Assembly (NCBI RefSeq): GCF_900104395.1
Contig: NZ_FMXX01000007.1
From: Fusobacterium_C necrophorum
GTDB taxonomy: Bacteria > Fusobacteriota > Fusobacteriia > Fusobacteriales > Fusobacteriaceae
Direction: 5' to 3' (one strand)
DNA length: 64,000 nucleotides
In this document: positions 35,280-44,483 of the stretch, one piece after another
Layout of the letters: each line of letters opens with the position of its first letter
Numbering within the stretch: position 1 is the stretch's first letter
Notes under the pieces: model-generated
Told to the model about the DNA's origin: nothing
The model's input: the letters and a program-made list of their open reading frames with translations, nothing else
Database searches by the model: none
Translations under genes and position numbers: made by a program

Positions 35280-36514
35280 TTACTCTCCCAACAACCATTC
35301 CAAAGCATTGAGCACTTTAATTCCATCATAATTAGTGTTTATCATCACATCATCTAAAGTCAGTAAATATTTAGGATAATTATCTTTTATATTTTTAAAG
35401 GCTTCCAATTCTCGTTTTAAAGTATTTTCCTCTAGCACCGTTAAAGCAATTTGATAATATTCTATCTCATTTGCATTCACAACAACAAAATCAATTTCTC
35501 TTTTATCCAATTGCCCTACATAAACATTTCCCTTTCTTCTAAGTAACTCAAGATAAATTACATTCTCTAGAATATGTCCCCTATCAATGTTTCTATTTCC
35601 CAACATCACTTGCCTAAGCCCTAAGTCTGCAACATAATATTTCGCTAATGTAGATAAAAATTCCTTTCCTTTTATATTATATCTGGTTACTTCGTATATA
35701 AGTAAGCTTTCTACAAGTCCTCTTATATATTTTTCAATTGTTTTGTTATCTGTCTTTCTTCCTACAGAAGTCATTGTATTCCCAATTTTTGAAATTGAGC
35801 TTACATTCCCAATATTATCAAAGATATATTTTACAACACTTTCAAGCCGCATTACATCAGAAATTTTTAGTCTTGCTACAATATCCTTTAACAGTACGGA
35901 GTTATATATTCCCCTTAAATATTCCTGTATATTTTGCAAATCACCATTTAATTGCAAAGTATATGGGAAAGAACTATTTACTATATACTCGTTATAATAT
36001 TGTAGCAGTGTTTTTGCCGGCTTCCTTTTCTTTTCTATTTCTTCATACACCAGCTTAGTTTGATAATATTCCTTAAAAGATAGAGGTAACATTTTTAATT
36101 CTATATAACGACCGCTTAAAAGAGTTGCTAACTCACTTGACATAAAATAGGCATTTGATCCTGTTATATATAAATCAGTATTTTCTTTTATAAAAAGACT
36201 GTCCACAACTTTTTCAAATTTATCTACATGTTGAATTTCATCTAAAAATATATAATTTTTTTATTCCCAAGCATTTTTGACTGTATATAAGCATAAAGTT
36301 TTTTATAATCTGTAAGCTCTTCATAGTCCATATCTTCAAAATTGATAGATATAATTTGATTTTCTATAATGCCATTTTCCAATAAATAATCTTTGTATAT
36401 CTCAAAAAGAGTAGATTTTCCACATCTTCTCACCCCTGATACCACTTTTATTATCTGTCTATCCTTTGATTTTATTAAAAAATCTAAATATTCTTTTCTA
36501 TCTATTCTTATCAT
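35280..36514 (-). pseudogene. AAA/DUF4143 ATPase split by a one-base frameshift
   Basis: The first frame (36514-36242) is the ATPase N-terminus: MIRIDRKEYLDFLIKSKDRQ and Walker A VSGVRRCGKSTLFE, ending prematurely at KKIIYF. The second frame continues the same protein as LDEIQHVDKFEKVVDSLFIK (Walker B LDEIQ) and runs through TGSNAYFMSSELATLLSGRY to the DUF4143 end ALEWLLGE at 35280. One missing T in a T5 tract at about 36245-36256 explains the break; with it the protein would be about 412 residues, normal for the family. Role unknown. It could be a true pseudogene, a slippage switch or a sequencing error. Confidence 0.8.
35312..35539. repeat. Dispersed repeat, copy 2 (DUF4143 3' part)
   Basis: This is the parental-looking copy of the repeat at 33197-33424. 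It lies inside the DUF4143 gene and continues beyond the repeat on both sides, whereas copy 1 is truncated. Confidence 0.85.
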
Positions 36515-36613
36515 GTTAACACCTCATTCTTTTTTTCATTATATAATCCTTTTTATGAAAAAATCAATTTTTCAGGAATAAAATCTGTATTTTTTTAAAA
36601 TTTAAAAGTTTAA

Positions 36614-36740
36614 GGAATATATTCCCAACTTTTCTAAAAAATATATTTCCAAAACTTTAAAGAATTATTTTCAAGGAATATATTCTGAAAATCATCATCT
36701 TTTTTACTTTTTATGGAATATATTCCTAAAAATATTCCAT
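36614..36740. promoter_or_regulatory. Cluster of GGAATATATTCC palindromes upstream of the AAA/DUF4143 gene
   Basis: The perfect 12-bp palindrome GGAATATATTCC occurs at 36614-36625 and 36715-36726. GGAATATATTCT is at 36675-36686, a weaker half copy at 36640-36650 and an inverted ATATTCCAT at 36732-36740. They occupy most of the 278-base gap between cbiT and the AAA gene. The pattern looks like clustered binding sites for a dimeric protein; no regulator is identified. The gap holds nothing else. Confidence 0.6.
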
Positions 36741-36792
36741 AAATTTTGACGAGATGTTTTACTTTCAAGTGATTGTCAACTACTACAACAAA

Positions 36793-37359
36793 CTATTTTC
36801 TTTTCACAACCTTAATAATACAAATCGGATTTTCTCCATACATCATCATATAAGGTCCCACTTGTTTCCCTCGACTGACCTGTACCTGTACCACTTCAAT
36901 GTCGACAAAGCCTTTTTGTTTTAAAATTTCCATTGATTTTGCCTGCGTTTCTAAGGTGATACAGTTAATCACCAAAATGGCTCCTTCCGTTCCATACTCC
37001 ATAAAATGCTCGATGATACCTTGCAAACTTCCGGTAGAACCGCCAATAAACATTCTATCATAGGCAACTTTCGGAAGAGCTTCGGGAGCTTTCCCGTGAA
37101 GTAAGGTAAAATTTTTTAAGTCAAATTTTTTTGCATTCTCTTCTATCGTTTGCAAACCTTTTTCTTCTTTTTCAATCGCATACACTTTCCCTTGAGGCAG
37201 ATAGGTAGCAGCTTCTATTCCAATCGTTCCTGTTCCTGCTCCGACATCTATCAAAATAGAATTGGGTTTTAACATCAATTTAGCTATGGAAACTGCTCGA
37301 ATTTCCTGTTTTGTCATCGGCAATTTCGTCTGTGTGAATTCTTTATCATAGATATGCAT
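36793..37359 (-). CDS. cbiT: Cobalt-precorrin-6B C15-methyltransferase (decarboxylating)
   Basis: CbiT methylates C15 and decarboxylates the C12 acetate side chain. The 188-residue protein starts MHIYDKEFTQTKLPMTKQEI and carries the SAM site LIDVGAGTGTIGIEAATYLP, FIGGSTGSLQGII and VINCITLETQ. The ATG at 37359 has AAAGGAGAAA just upstream; the longer frame from 37389 lies within cbiE. It overlaps cbiE by 14 bases; in many organisms CbiE and CbiT are fused (CobL). It is the last cbi gene before the block of broken defence genes. Confidence 0.92.
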   Translation of the reverse strand: MHIYDKEFTQTKLPMTKQEIRAVSIAKLMLKPNSILIDVGAGTGTIGIEAATYLPQGKVYAIEKEEKGLQTIEENAKKFDLKNFTLLHGKAPEALPKVAYDRMFIGGSTGSLQGIIEHFMEYGTEGAILVINCITLETQAKSMEILKQKGFVDIEVVQVQVSRGKQVGPYMMMYGENPICIIKVVKRK

Positions 37360-37990
37360 AGTTTTCTCCTTTTTTACAAATACAGACATTCATCTCAAAA
37401 TGTTCCGGCATTTGTTTCCAATCTTCAATAAAATAGAAGGAAATTTTTTCATTTTCATAGGATAAATTTTCTCCTATAATCAATTCTATTCCACGAAATC
37501 CTTTTTCATACAATTCTTTTGCAATTTTTTTCGGATTTTCCTCTTCATCGGTCAATAGAACCAACCCTTGATTTTCTTCTGACAAAACCTTGGAATAGTC
37601 CAATTTTCTTCCATGTACACTTCCTAAACGATATTCTTGCCAGTTTTCTCCAATTTTGGAAAACAAATATTGAAAAGAGGAAAGACCCGGAATAATGTCA
37701 AATTTTTCCGCAAGCACTTTTTGTAAATAGGAAACCAAACTATAATAGCCGCTATCTCCGGAAACCAGAATACTGATTTGTTTCATTGCATTCTCCTCTA
37801 TCACGGTCTTGATTTCTGTTATCTTCTTATAAATATGAAGGTGACACTCTTGAGAACAAATCCTTTTTATATCTTCTATCTGTCGAATACTTCCTAAAAT
37901 CAAATCACTTTCCTGCAATCTTTTTCTTGCTGCTTCCGTGATATAATCCAAACTTCCCGGTCCTATAGAAACTACTACAATTCTAGTCAT
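37346..37990 (-). CDS. cbiE: Cobalt-precorrin-7 C5-methyltransferase
   Basis: CbiE methylates C5. The 214-residue protein opens MTRIVVVSIGPGSLDYITEA with the GxGPG-type SAM loop, followed by SILVSGDSGYYSLVSYLQKV, DIIPGLSSFQYLFSKIG and GSVHGRKLDY. It overlaps cbiD by 8 bases and cbiT by 14, so the three genes are tightly coupled. Length normal for a stand-alone CbiE. Confidence 0.92.
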   Translation of the reverse strand: MTRIVVVSIGPGSLDYITEAARKRLQESDLILGSIRQIEDIKRICSQECHLHIYKKITEIKTVIEENAMKQISILVSGDSGYYSLVSYLQKVLAEKFDIIPGLSSFQYLFSKIGENWQEYRLGSVHGRKLDYSKVLSEENQGLVLLTDEEENPKKIAKELYEKGFRGIELIIGENLSYENEKISFYFIEDWKQMPEHFEMNVCICKKGENYAYL

Positions 37991-39107
37991 GACATTCTCC
38001 TACCATTCTCAAAAATCCATCACTTTGCCCTAAGCTTCCCCGTTCAAAAGAAAATAATAAAACTTCCGCCTCAAAACCTTCTTTTCGACTGTATTCGATC
38101 ATTTTATCTCGAATTCGATTTGCCAAATAATCAAAAAATTTCTTATCTTCCACATAATTACAAGCTTCTTCGACTGTATTTGAGAGTAAAATTTTACGAA
38201 TTTTTTCTTCCGATAATCCGTAAAGAAAAGCATTGGCTCCCATCACTTCCATTCTTCCGTCTGCAATTCGACTATGAGTATGAAAAATTCCTCCTGCCAA
38301 TTTAATAGCTTTCCCAATATGCCCCAACAAAATCACTTTTTGAAAGCCAAGTTTTACAGCGGATTCTATCATAAAGCCGACAAAGTTACTCGTAATGACC
38401 AATTGCTCCAAATCCAATCCCAAGGTTTCACAATAGCTCTTCCCGTAATTTCCAAAGGCAAAAATAACCCACTTTCTCCTTTTATCCATACGAAGTACTC
38501 TTAACTCGGTATACATAGAAGCTTTTAAGGCTTCTTCACTCATCGCCTTGACAATTCCTGTAGAACCCAAAACGGAAATTCCCCCAAGCACTCCCATTTT
38601 TGGATTGTAGGTTTGACTTGCCTTGGCTCTTCCTTCGGGAATATAAATACAGATGATTGCCTTCTCATCCAAATCCTGCAATATATCCTGTACTACCTTT
38701 TCTATCATTTTTTGAGGTCCCGGATTGATTGCCGATTTTCCCACAGGGACTTGTAGTCCTTTTTTGGTAACGAGTCCAACTCCTCGCCCTCCGTATAGAA
38801 AACATTTTTCTTTGCTAATTCCTCTTTCTATTTTCGGGAATTCTTTTTCCAAAGAAACTTTTACACAGATAGAAATTCCATTGGTAACATCAGGGTCATC
38901 CCCCGCATATTTTTGAACTACCGCTGAAGCAAATTTTCCTCGTCTACGAACTTTTGTGATAGGGATAACCAGCTCTTCTCCTTTCGGAGTTTCTATTTCC
39001 ACTTCCTGCAAGGAAATATGATAGAGTAAAAACATCAAAGCAGCCTTCACTCCCGCAGCTGCACAAGAGCCGGTAGTATATCCATTTCTTAATTCTTTTT
39101 CTTCCAT
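37983..39107 (-). CDS. cbiD: Cobalt-precorrin-5B C1-methyltransferase
   Basis: CbiD performs the C1 methylation in the anaerobic cobalamin route. The 374-residue protein starts MEEKELRNGYTTGSCAAAGV, the conserved RxGxTTGxCAAAA motif, and has YAGDDPDVTNG, GRGVGLVTKKGLQVPVGKSA, NPGPQKMI and HIGKAIKLAGGIFHTHSRIA. All match the family. It is the gene that marks the cobalt-early pathway. It follows cbiC after 183 bases that contain a small decayed frame. Confidence 0.95.
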   Translation of the reverse strand: MEEKELRNGYTTGSCAAAGVKAALMFLLYHISLQEVEIETPKGEELVIPITKVRRRGKFASAVVQKYAGDDPDVTNGISICVKVSLEKEFPKIERGISKEKCFLYGGRGVGLVTKKGLQVPVGKSAINPGPQKMIEKVVQDILQDLDEKAIICIYIPEGRAKASQTYNPKMGVLGGISVLGSTGIVKAMSEEALKASMYTELRVLRMDKRRKWVIFAFGNYGKSYCETLGLDLEQLVITSNFVGFMIESAVKLGFQKVILLGHIGKAIKLAGGIFHTHSRIADGRMEVMGANAFLYGLSEEKIRKILLSNTVEEACNYVEDKKFFDYLANRIRDKMIEYSRKEGFEAEVLLFSFERGSLGQSDGFLRMVGECHD

Positions 39108-39109
39108 AT

Positions 39110-39260
39110 TTAATATCTCTCTTTATATTTTTCTTTAGCTAATTTGGTACATTTATCTATAAATTCAGCCTTTGCCTCTCTATACGAATTTTGTTCTTTT
39201 TCATCTTTGCTCTAAATGAAGATTTTCAATCAAAGCCTTTACTTAATATTTTACTTCCAT
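39110..39260 (-). pseudogene. Small decayed open frame between cbiC and cbiD
   Basis: ATG at 39260 after an AGGAGAA site begins MEVKY and stops. Coding-like pieces continue in other frames (VKALIENLHLEQR, then DEKEQNSYREAKAEFIDKCT and KLAKEKYKERY ending at 39110). Two small indels would restore a protein of about 50 residues. Family not recognised; possibly a remnant of another passenger gene. Confidence 0.35.
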
Positions 39261-39290
39261 AGTTCTCCTTTATTTTCTAGGAACTTATCC

Positions 39291-39935
39291 CTAAAAGCCT
39301 TCTCGTTTATAACTTTGGTAAATAATCCCATGAAGAATAGCAACTCCTATCGTACTTCCCCCTTTTCTACCATTGATTGTAATATATGGTAAGCCTAATT
39401 TTTTAAATTCTTCTTTGGATTCCGCCGCTCCCACAAAACCAACCGGAACGCCAATAACTAAAGCGGGTTTTTCCATTTCTCCCTTTTCTATCATTTCTTT
39501 TAGTTGGTACAAAGCGGTAGGTGCATTTCCTAAGATAAATATTTTTGTTTTGGGGTCTTTGCCTGCTTTTCTCATTCCAACGATGGAACGAGTAAGCCCC
39601 TCTCTTTTTGCTTCTTCTATTACTTCTTTGTCCGAAACCAAACAATAGGCGGAACAAGAAAATTTAGATAAAGCCGGCTTACTCAATCCGTTCACTATCA
39701 TATTGGTATCACAATAAATTTTACATCCATTTTCTAAGGCTTTTAAACCACTTTCTATTGCATTATTGTGAAATTCTATTAAATCGGCATATTCAAAATC
39801 TGCGGAAGTATGTATGATTCTTTTTACAATCGGCAATTCCTGTGCTGAGAATTTTTTCACCTTATCTCCCAATTCTTCTTCTATCATTTCAAAACTTCTC
39901 TTCTCTATATCTCCCGGTATCTTAATATAACTCAT
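39291..39935 (-). CDS. cbiC: Cobalt-precorrin-8 methylmutase
   Basis: CbiC moves the methyl group from C11 to C12, giving cobyrinic acid. The 214-residue protein has MSYIKIPGDIEKRSFEMIEE, the catalytic-His region VKRIIHTSADFEYADLIEFH, CDTNMIVNGLSK, PALVIGVPVGFVGAAESKEE and GRKGGSTIGVAILHGIIY. The ATG at 39935 is preferred because GAGGGG lies 6 bases before it; the ATG two codons earlier touches that site. It follows the embedded fic gene by 11 bases. Confidence 0.94.
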   Translation of the reverse strand: MSYIKIPGDIEKRSFEMIEEELGDKVKKFSAQELPIVKRIIHTSADFEYADLIEFHNNAIESGLKALENGCKIYCDTNMIVNGLSKPALSKFSCSAYCLVSDKEVIEEAKREGLTRSIVGMRKAGKDPKTKIFILGNAPTALYQLKEMIEKGEMEKPALVIGVPVGFVGAAESKEEFKKLGLPYITINGRKGGSTIGVAILHGIIYQSYKREGF

Positions 39936-39946
39936 TGTCATCCCCT

Positions 39947-40948
39947 CTAATCTTTCTCCCTTTTTATATATTTCCTTGCTTTGTATTCTCCAACCGCTTC
40001 TAAAATATTTTCTTTCACTAATTTATTTAAACATCTTTTTGCTGTTGCTTCGGAAACAGCTAACAAATTTTGTACTTCTTTATTGTCAATATAGTCATGT
40101 TGACTTAAATATTTTATAATGACCTCCATTCTCTCCCTATTTTTATCGGTCATTTTATCGGTCATTTTATCGGTCATCTCTTGTACTTCTAGTAATTCTA
40201 TTAAAGTTTCTTGAATAATTTTTAACATAAATAAAATAAATTCTGTAGATTCTCCATCTTTATTTGAATTATTGATTGCAATATAATATTCCTTTTGATA
40301 TTTACGTACTAAACTTTCTATCGGTAGCCATGCAAAAAAATATTTCCATTTGGAAAGAATAAGACTATGCCACAACCTTCCTACTCTTCCATTTCCATCT
40401 TGAAATGGATGGATAAATTCAAATTCATAATGAAAAACAGCAGCTTTTATTAAAGGATGTTCTTTGCTATTTTTGAGCCACAAAAACAAATTCCTTATTA
40501 ATTCAGGTATATATTTTGGCAAAGTTCCCATATGTATCAAGGTATCTCCTTGATATACTCCTGCATTTTTACTTCTGAATCTTCCACTCTCTTTTATTAA
40601 TTCATTTGTCATTATTTTATGTGCTAATAATAAATCTTCTACTGAATTCTCATCAAGCTCATGAAGTCTTTCATATATTTCATAAGCATTTTGAACTTCT
40701 TTTATATCTTTAGGGGGTGCTAAAACTCTTTTTCCGTTTATTACATCCGTAACTTGTTCAAGTGTTAAGGTATTTTGTTCTATGGCTAATGAGGAATAAA
40801 TAGTTTTTATCCTATTCTCCTTTCTTAATATCAAATTCTTTTCAAGTGCTTTTTCTGTACTTATTTTCCCGATAAGTTCCCCTATTTCATATATTAAAGC
40901 AAGTATCTCATTTGTTATGGTAAAAGGTGGTAAAACTTCTCTTTTCAT
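39947..40948 (-). CDS. Fic family protein with MTDK-repeat linker and winged helix
   Basis: Fic enzymes usually transfer AMP to protein targets. The 333-residue protein has an N-terminal inhibitory-helix-like segment YSSLAIEQNTLTLEQV (about 51-66; the Glu is followed by Gln, not the usual Gly/Asn) and the full active-site motif HPFQDGNGRVGRLW (about 181-194) with catalytic His. Three MTDK repeats (about 258-269) and a C-terminal winged helix (about 275-330, DNKEVQNLLAVSEATAKRCL) follow. Its ATG overlaps the cbiA stop (ATGA) and it ends 11 bases before cbiC, so it is translated as part of the cobalamin operon. Target unknown. Confidence 0.87.
   Translation of the reverse strand: MKREVLPPFTITNEILALIYEIGELIGKISTEKALEKNLILRKENRIKTIYSSLAIEQNTLTLEQVTDVINGKRVLAPPKDIKEVQNAYEIYERLHELDENSVEDLLLAHKIMTNELIKESGRFRSKNAGVYQGDTLIHMGTLPKYIPELIRNLFLWLKNSKEHPLIKAAVFHYEFEFIHPFQDGNGRVGRLWHSLILSKWKYFFAWLPIESLVRKYQKEYYIAINNSNKDGESTEFILFMLKIIQETLIELLEVQEMTDKMTDKMTDKNRERMEVIIKYLSQHDYIDNKEVQNLLAVSEATAKRCLNKLVKENILEAVGEYKARKYIKREKD
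40141..40176. repeat. Three 12-bp tandem repeats in the fic gene
   Basis: TTTTATCGGTCA is repeated three times in succession, encoding the MTDK tetrapeptide linker. As a multiple of three, copy changes keep the frame. Confidence 0.9.
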
Positions 40949-42282
40949 TTGAATACCTCTTTTATAAACGGATAGCTTCCAAAAAAGTGTATATGCGGGT
41001 ATCCTGCATACAGATTTTTTTCATGAAAGACACAGTCCCAACTTCTTCCATCCTTTTTTTCCGCTTTGCATATTCTTGTATCCTCTAATACCGTTTTTAA
41101 TTTAGAATAGTGAAATTCATGCCCTCTTGCCATTTCGGTCCCGTCTTTCTTATGTATGGATATATAACCGAATCTTGAAATATCTAATTTATTCGTCATA
41201 TTCACCATACAAGGAACCAAAGCGCACATGCTATATATTTTTCCGTCTGTTTGCTCTATGCCATGACTTAAATACATAAAGCCTCCGCATTCCGCTAATA
41301 CCTTCTTTCCTTTCTCATAATTTTCTCGAAGAGAGGCAATCATCTCTTTATTCTTAGATAATTCTTCTGCAAAATTCTCCGGATAACCTCCTCCTAAATA
41401 AATAGCATCACATTCCGGTACTTTTTTATCTTTCAGGGGGGAGAAGTATCGAACATGAAAGCCCATATATTCCAAAAATTCTATATTGTCCTTATAGTAA
41501 AAGGAAAATGCCGAATCTTTCGCTATTGCAATCGTTCTTCCGATATATCTGTCTTTGAAATGGGATAAAGGAAGTGGAAGCTCTATTTTTCCTTTCTTTT
41601 CGTCCAAACTGTAAGTTTGTTCCCCGGCAATTCTTTCTATTTCTTCCAAATTGATATTTTTCAACACAAAATTTTTTAACAGTTCTATTTTTTCTCTTAA
41701 GTCTTCCACTTCATTCGCTTGCAAAAGCCCTAGATGTCTACTTGAAATATTTAACGCATCATTTTTTTCAATAAAACCTAAGCATTGAATACCGGTATAT
41801 CTTTCAATCGCTTCCTTAAATATCGCATAGGTCTTTGCCCCGGAAACTTTATTGATAATAACTCCTGCTATATTCACTCTTGAATCCAACATTTTATAGC
41901 CTAAAACCTGTGCCGCAATACTTGTACTTTTTCCTACTCCATCTAAAACTAAAATTACCGGAACGCCTAAAAATCTTGCCAAATGAGCAGAACTGTTGTT
42001 ATCCAAAGAATTATCAACTCCATCGTATAGTCCCATAACTCCCTCAATGATAGAAATATTTTTATGATGCTTATAAAAACTATATCGAACTCCTGCTTCC
42101 CCCATCATAAAGATATCTAGGTTATAACTTGGGTTCCCGGTAATAAATTCATGAAAACCGGGGTCTATATAATCAGGACCAACCTTAAATGGGGAAACAT
42201 TGTCAAAAGCCGACATCAATGCCATAGATATGGTTGTTTTCCCAATTCCGCTACTTACACCGGCAAGCATAAACGCTTTCAT
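40945..42282 (-). CDS. cbiA: Cobyrinic acid a,c-diamide synthase
   Basis: CbiA amidates the a and c side chains of cobyrinic acid with ATP and glutamine. The 445-residue protein has the P-loop MKAFMLAGVSSGIGKTTISM, an ATPase domain with EGVMGLYDGVD and GVGKSTSIAAQVLGYKMLDS, and a C-terminal glutamine amidotransferase domain (about 245-445) with nucleophile Cys in VLAECGGFMYLS, the YLGGGYPE motif and HEFHYS/AGYPHIHFFGSYP. It lies 15 bases after cobD, and its stop overlaps the fic start. Confidence 0.94.
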   Translation of the reverse strand: MKAFMLAGVSSGIGKTTISMALMSAFDNVSPFKVGPDYIDPGFHEFITGNPSYNLDIFMMGEAGVRYSFYKHHKNISIIEGVMGLYDGVDNSLDNNSSAHLARFLGVPVILVLDGVGKSTSIAAQVLGYKMLDSRVNIAGVIINKVSGAKTYAIFKEAIERYTGIQCLGFIEKNDALNISSRHLGLLQANEVEDLREKIELLKNFVLKNINLEEIERIAGEQTYSLDEKKGKIELPLPLSHFKDRYIGRTIAIAKDSAFSFYYKDNIEFLEYMGFHVRYFSPLKDKKVPECDAIYLGGGYPENFAEELSKNKEMIASLRENYEKGKKVLAECGGFMYLSHGIEQTDGKIYSMCALVPCMVNMTNKLDISRFGYISIHKKDGTEMARGHEFHYSKLKTVLEDTRICKAEKKDGRSWDCVFHEKNLYAGYPHIHFFGSYPFIKEVFK

Positions 42283-42297
42283 TTTTCCTCCTCCATT

Positions 42298-43374
42298 CTA
42301 TCCTCTATCTTCCATGATATCAGCCAATGCCTCCAACATTTTTAAATTTGATTCTCTATCCTTAATGGCAAGTCTCACAAAACTGTCATCTAAACATTTG
42401 AAATTGGAAGCATCTCGTATTAAAATGTTTTTTTCTACCATCTTATCTCTTAAGCTTGCTGCACTGATATTCCATAATTTTATCAAGATAAAATTGCATT
42501 CTGTTTTATATGGTTTTAGATATTGAAATTCATTTAATTCTTTGTACAGAAATTGCTTTTCTTCCAGAATCCATTTTTCTGTTTTTTCCATATACTCCTT
42601 GTCATCAAGCATTACAATTCCCGCAAGATTTGCAAAGCTGTTCACTGTCCAAGGCTCTTTTTCTTCCCACATTTTTTTTAAAATCTCCTCATCAAAGCTT
42701 ATTCCATAACCCAATCGAAGTCCGGGAATGGCAAAAAACTTCGTAAAAGCTCTCATGAGAAAGACGTTTTTATTTTTTAAGGAAGAAACTGTTTTTTCTT
42801 TCCAATCTTCCACAAATTCAATAAAAGCTTCATCCACAAAAATTTTTGTATTTTTCTTTTGACAACTATTTATGATTTCTTTTATGTCTTCCACTTTGAT
42901 AAATTGTCCTGTCGGATTATTCGGATTACAGAATACTAATAAATCATAATCATGAGCTTCTATTTGTCTTTTTAAATTCTTGATATCAGGATAGAAATAA
43001 TCCCTTTCTTTCAGTTCAAAATATTCTATCTTTGCAGAAACAGATTGCAAAGCTCTTTCATATTCCGCAAAACAAGGAATCAATAATAGCACTTTTTTTG
43101 GTTTTAAAGCTCTCATATACAAAAATAAAATTTCTGTTGCCCCGTTCCCCACAATAATATTGTCCATATTCACTGCATTCCATTCTGCTATCTTTTTTCT
43201 TAAGTCAATATAATAAGGGTCGGGATAATGTACTAATGTATCAAATTTTTCTCTTGCCATCTCTATAAATTTCTGTGGTACTCCCAAAGGATTAATATTG
43301 GAACTATAATCTAAAATATTATCTCTCCCTTCTCTTTGAAATGTATAAATATTTCCTCCGTGTAAATCTTTCAT
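42298..43374 (-). CDS. cobD: Threonine-phosphate decarboxylase-type aminotransferase fold enzyme
   Basis: Predicted L-threonine-O-3-phosphate decarboxylase, supplying aminopropanol phosphate for the corrin side arm. The 358-residue PLP protein starts MKDLHGGNIYTFQREGRDNI and has LDYSSNINPLGVP (typical of CobD/CobC), VGNGATEILFLYMRAL, FCNPNNPTGQF, FVDEAFIEF and the PLP lysine in RAFTKFFAIPGLRLGYG. It resembles histidinol-phosphate aminotransferases, but the N-terminal motif and position between cbiB and cbiA favour the cobalamin role. Confidence 0.88.
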   Translation of the reverse strand: MKDLHGGNIYTFQREGRDNILDYSSNINPLGVPQKFIEMAREKFDTLVHYPDPYYIDLRKKIAEWNAVNMDNIIVGNGATEILFLYMRALKPKKVLLLIPCFAEYERALQSVSAKIEYFELKERDYFYPDIKNLKRQIEAHDYDLLVFCNPNNPTGQFIKVEDIKEIINSCQKKNTKIFVDEAFIEFVEDWKEKTVSSLKNKNVFLMRAFTKFFAIPGLRLGYGISFDEEILKKMWEEKEPWTVNSFANLAGIVMLDDKEYMEKTEKWILEEKQFLYKELNEFQYLKPYKTECNFILIKLWNISAASLRDKMVEKNILIRDASNFKCLDDSFVRLAIKDRESNLKMLEALADIMEDRG

Positions 43375-43487
43375 AAATACTCCAAATTTATTAAAATTTT
43401 AATAGTCCATTTTCATCAAATTGAAAATCTGGTGCCCATATTACATTATATGCTATAGTTCATTCCTAGATAAAGTTCTTAAGTTCA

Positions 43488-44459
43488 TTAATATAATTCA
43501 CTTATTTTAATTAAGGTGAATGTTATAGTTGCTATAAATGATACAACATATAAAATATTTACTGCTTTTTTAATATCTTCATAGTCAAATTCCTTTAACT
43601 TATCTCCAATCTTTTGTTTTTCATATTCTTTTCCAAAATAACTTATTTTCCCACCAAATTGTATTCCTAAAGCTCCTGCATAAGCAGCTTCACTCTGCCC
43701 GGAGTTTGGACTTGCATGTTTCTTTCTATCTCTAAAAAATATTTTCAAGGAATTTTTAAAATTGTATCCTAATAATAAGCTTGAAAGAGGTACAAAAATT
43801 AAACCTGTCAGTCTTGCAGGAATGAAATTTGCAACATCATCCACTCTTGCAGAAAACTTTCCAAAATCTATATATTTTTCATTCTTATAACCAACCATAG
43901 AATCCAAAGTGTTGATCGCCTTATATGTCATAGCAAAAGGTAAGGCAAGAGAGACCACCTGTCCAAATATTTCAACAGAAAAAAAGCTTCCCACAAAAGC
44001 AAAGAAGGCAGGAGACACAAAACCATCCACTGTATTTTCCGCTATTGTTTCCACTATACTCATAATAATTTTGTCAAGTGATAGCGTATTGGTATCCCTA
44101 CTCACAAGATAAGAAAGTTCTTTTTTTGCTTTTTCAATGTCTCCGGACTTTAAAATCCTATACACTTTTTTCCCCTCATCTGCCAAACTTTTTGTGGCAA
44201 GAGTGGTATAAAGAAAAAATATTTCCACTACATAGCCTGTTCTTGCTAAAAATAAAGAAACGATAAAAGTGATACTTAAGGTTAAAAGATTTAAAATCAC
44301 TCCTGAAAATATCTTATGATTCGCTTTATATAAAATTTTTTCTAAAAAATTTATGAGTTTTCCTATGATAATAACCGGGTGATATAGCCACCTCGGATCT
44401 CCCAATATGAAATCTATGACATAAGCCACTCCAAATTTTGCTGCAAAATAATTGAACAT
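43488..44459 (-). CDS. cbiB: Adenosylcobinamide-phosphate synthase
   Basis: CbiB is a membrane enzyme that attaches the aminopropanol (phosphate) arm to adenosylcobyric acid. The 323-residue protein has family motifs VAYVIDFILGDPRWLYHPVI, SRDTNTLSLDKIIMSIVETI, AENTVDGFVSPAFFAF, ALPFAMTYKAINTLDSMVGY and RDRKKHASPNSGQSEAAYAG, and about five membrane segments. Full length. Upstream is the DUF4299 gene; downstream 113 bases contain only a short coding-like scrap before cobD. Confidence 0.94.
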   Translation of the reverse strand: MFNYFAAKFGVAYVIDFILGDPRWLYHPVIIIGKLINFLEKILYKANHKIFSGVILNLLTLSITFIVSLFLARTGYVVEIFFLYTTLATKSLADEGKKVYRILKSGDIEKAKKELSYLVSRDTNTLSLDKIIMSIVETIAENTVDGFVSPAFFAFVGSFFSVEIFGQVVSLALPFAMTYKAINTLDSMVGYKNEKYIDFGKFSARVDDVANFIPARLTGLIFVPLSSLLLGYNFKNSLKIFFRDRKKHASPNSGQSEAAYAGALGIQFGGKISYFGKEYEKQKIGDKLKEFDYEDIKKAVNILYVVSFIATITFTLIKISELY

Positions 44460-44483
44460 TTTTTATTCTCCATTTCACACAAA

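Noticed and set aside
43391..43453. Possible gene scrap between cbiB and cobD (coding-like 20 codons ending at 43391)
   Set aside because: Too short to assign, and no start or family similarity recognised.
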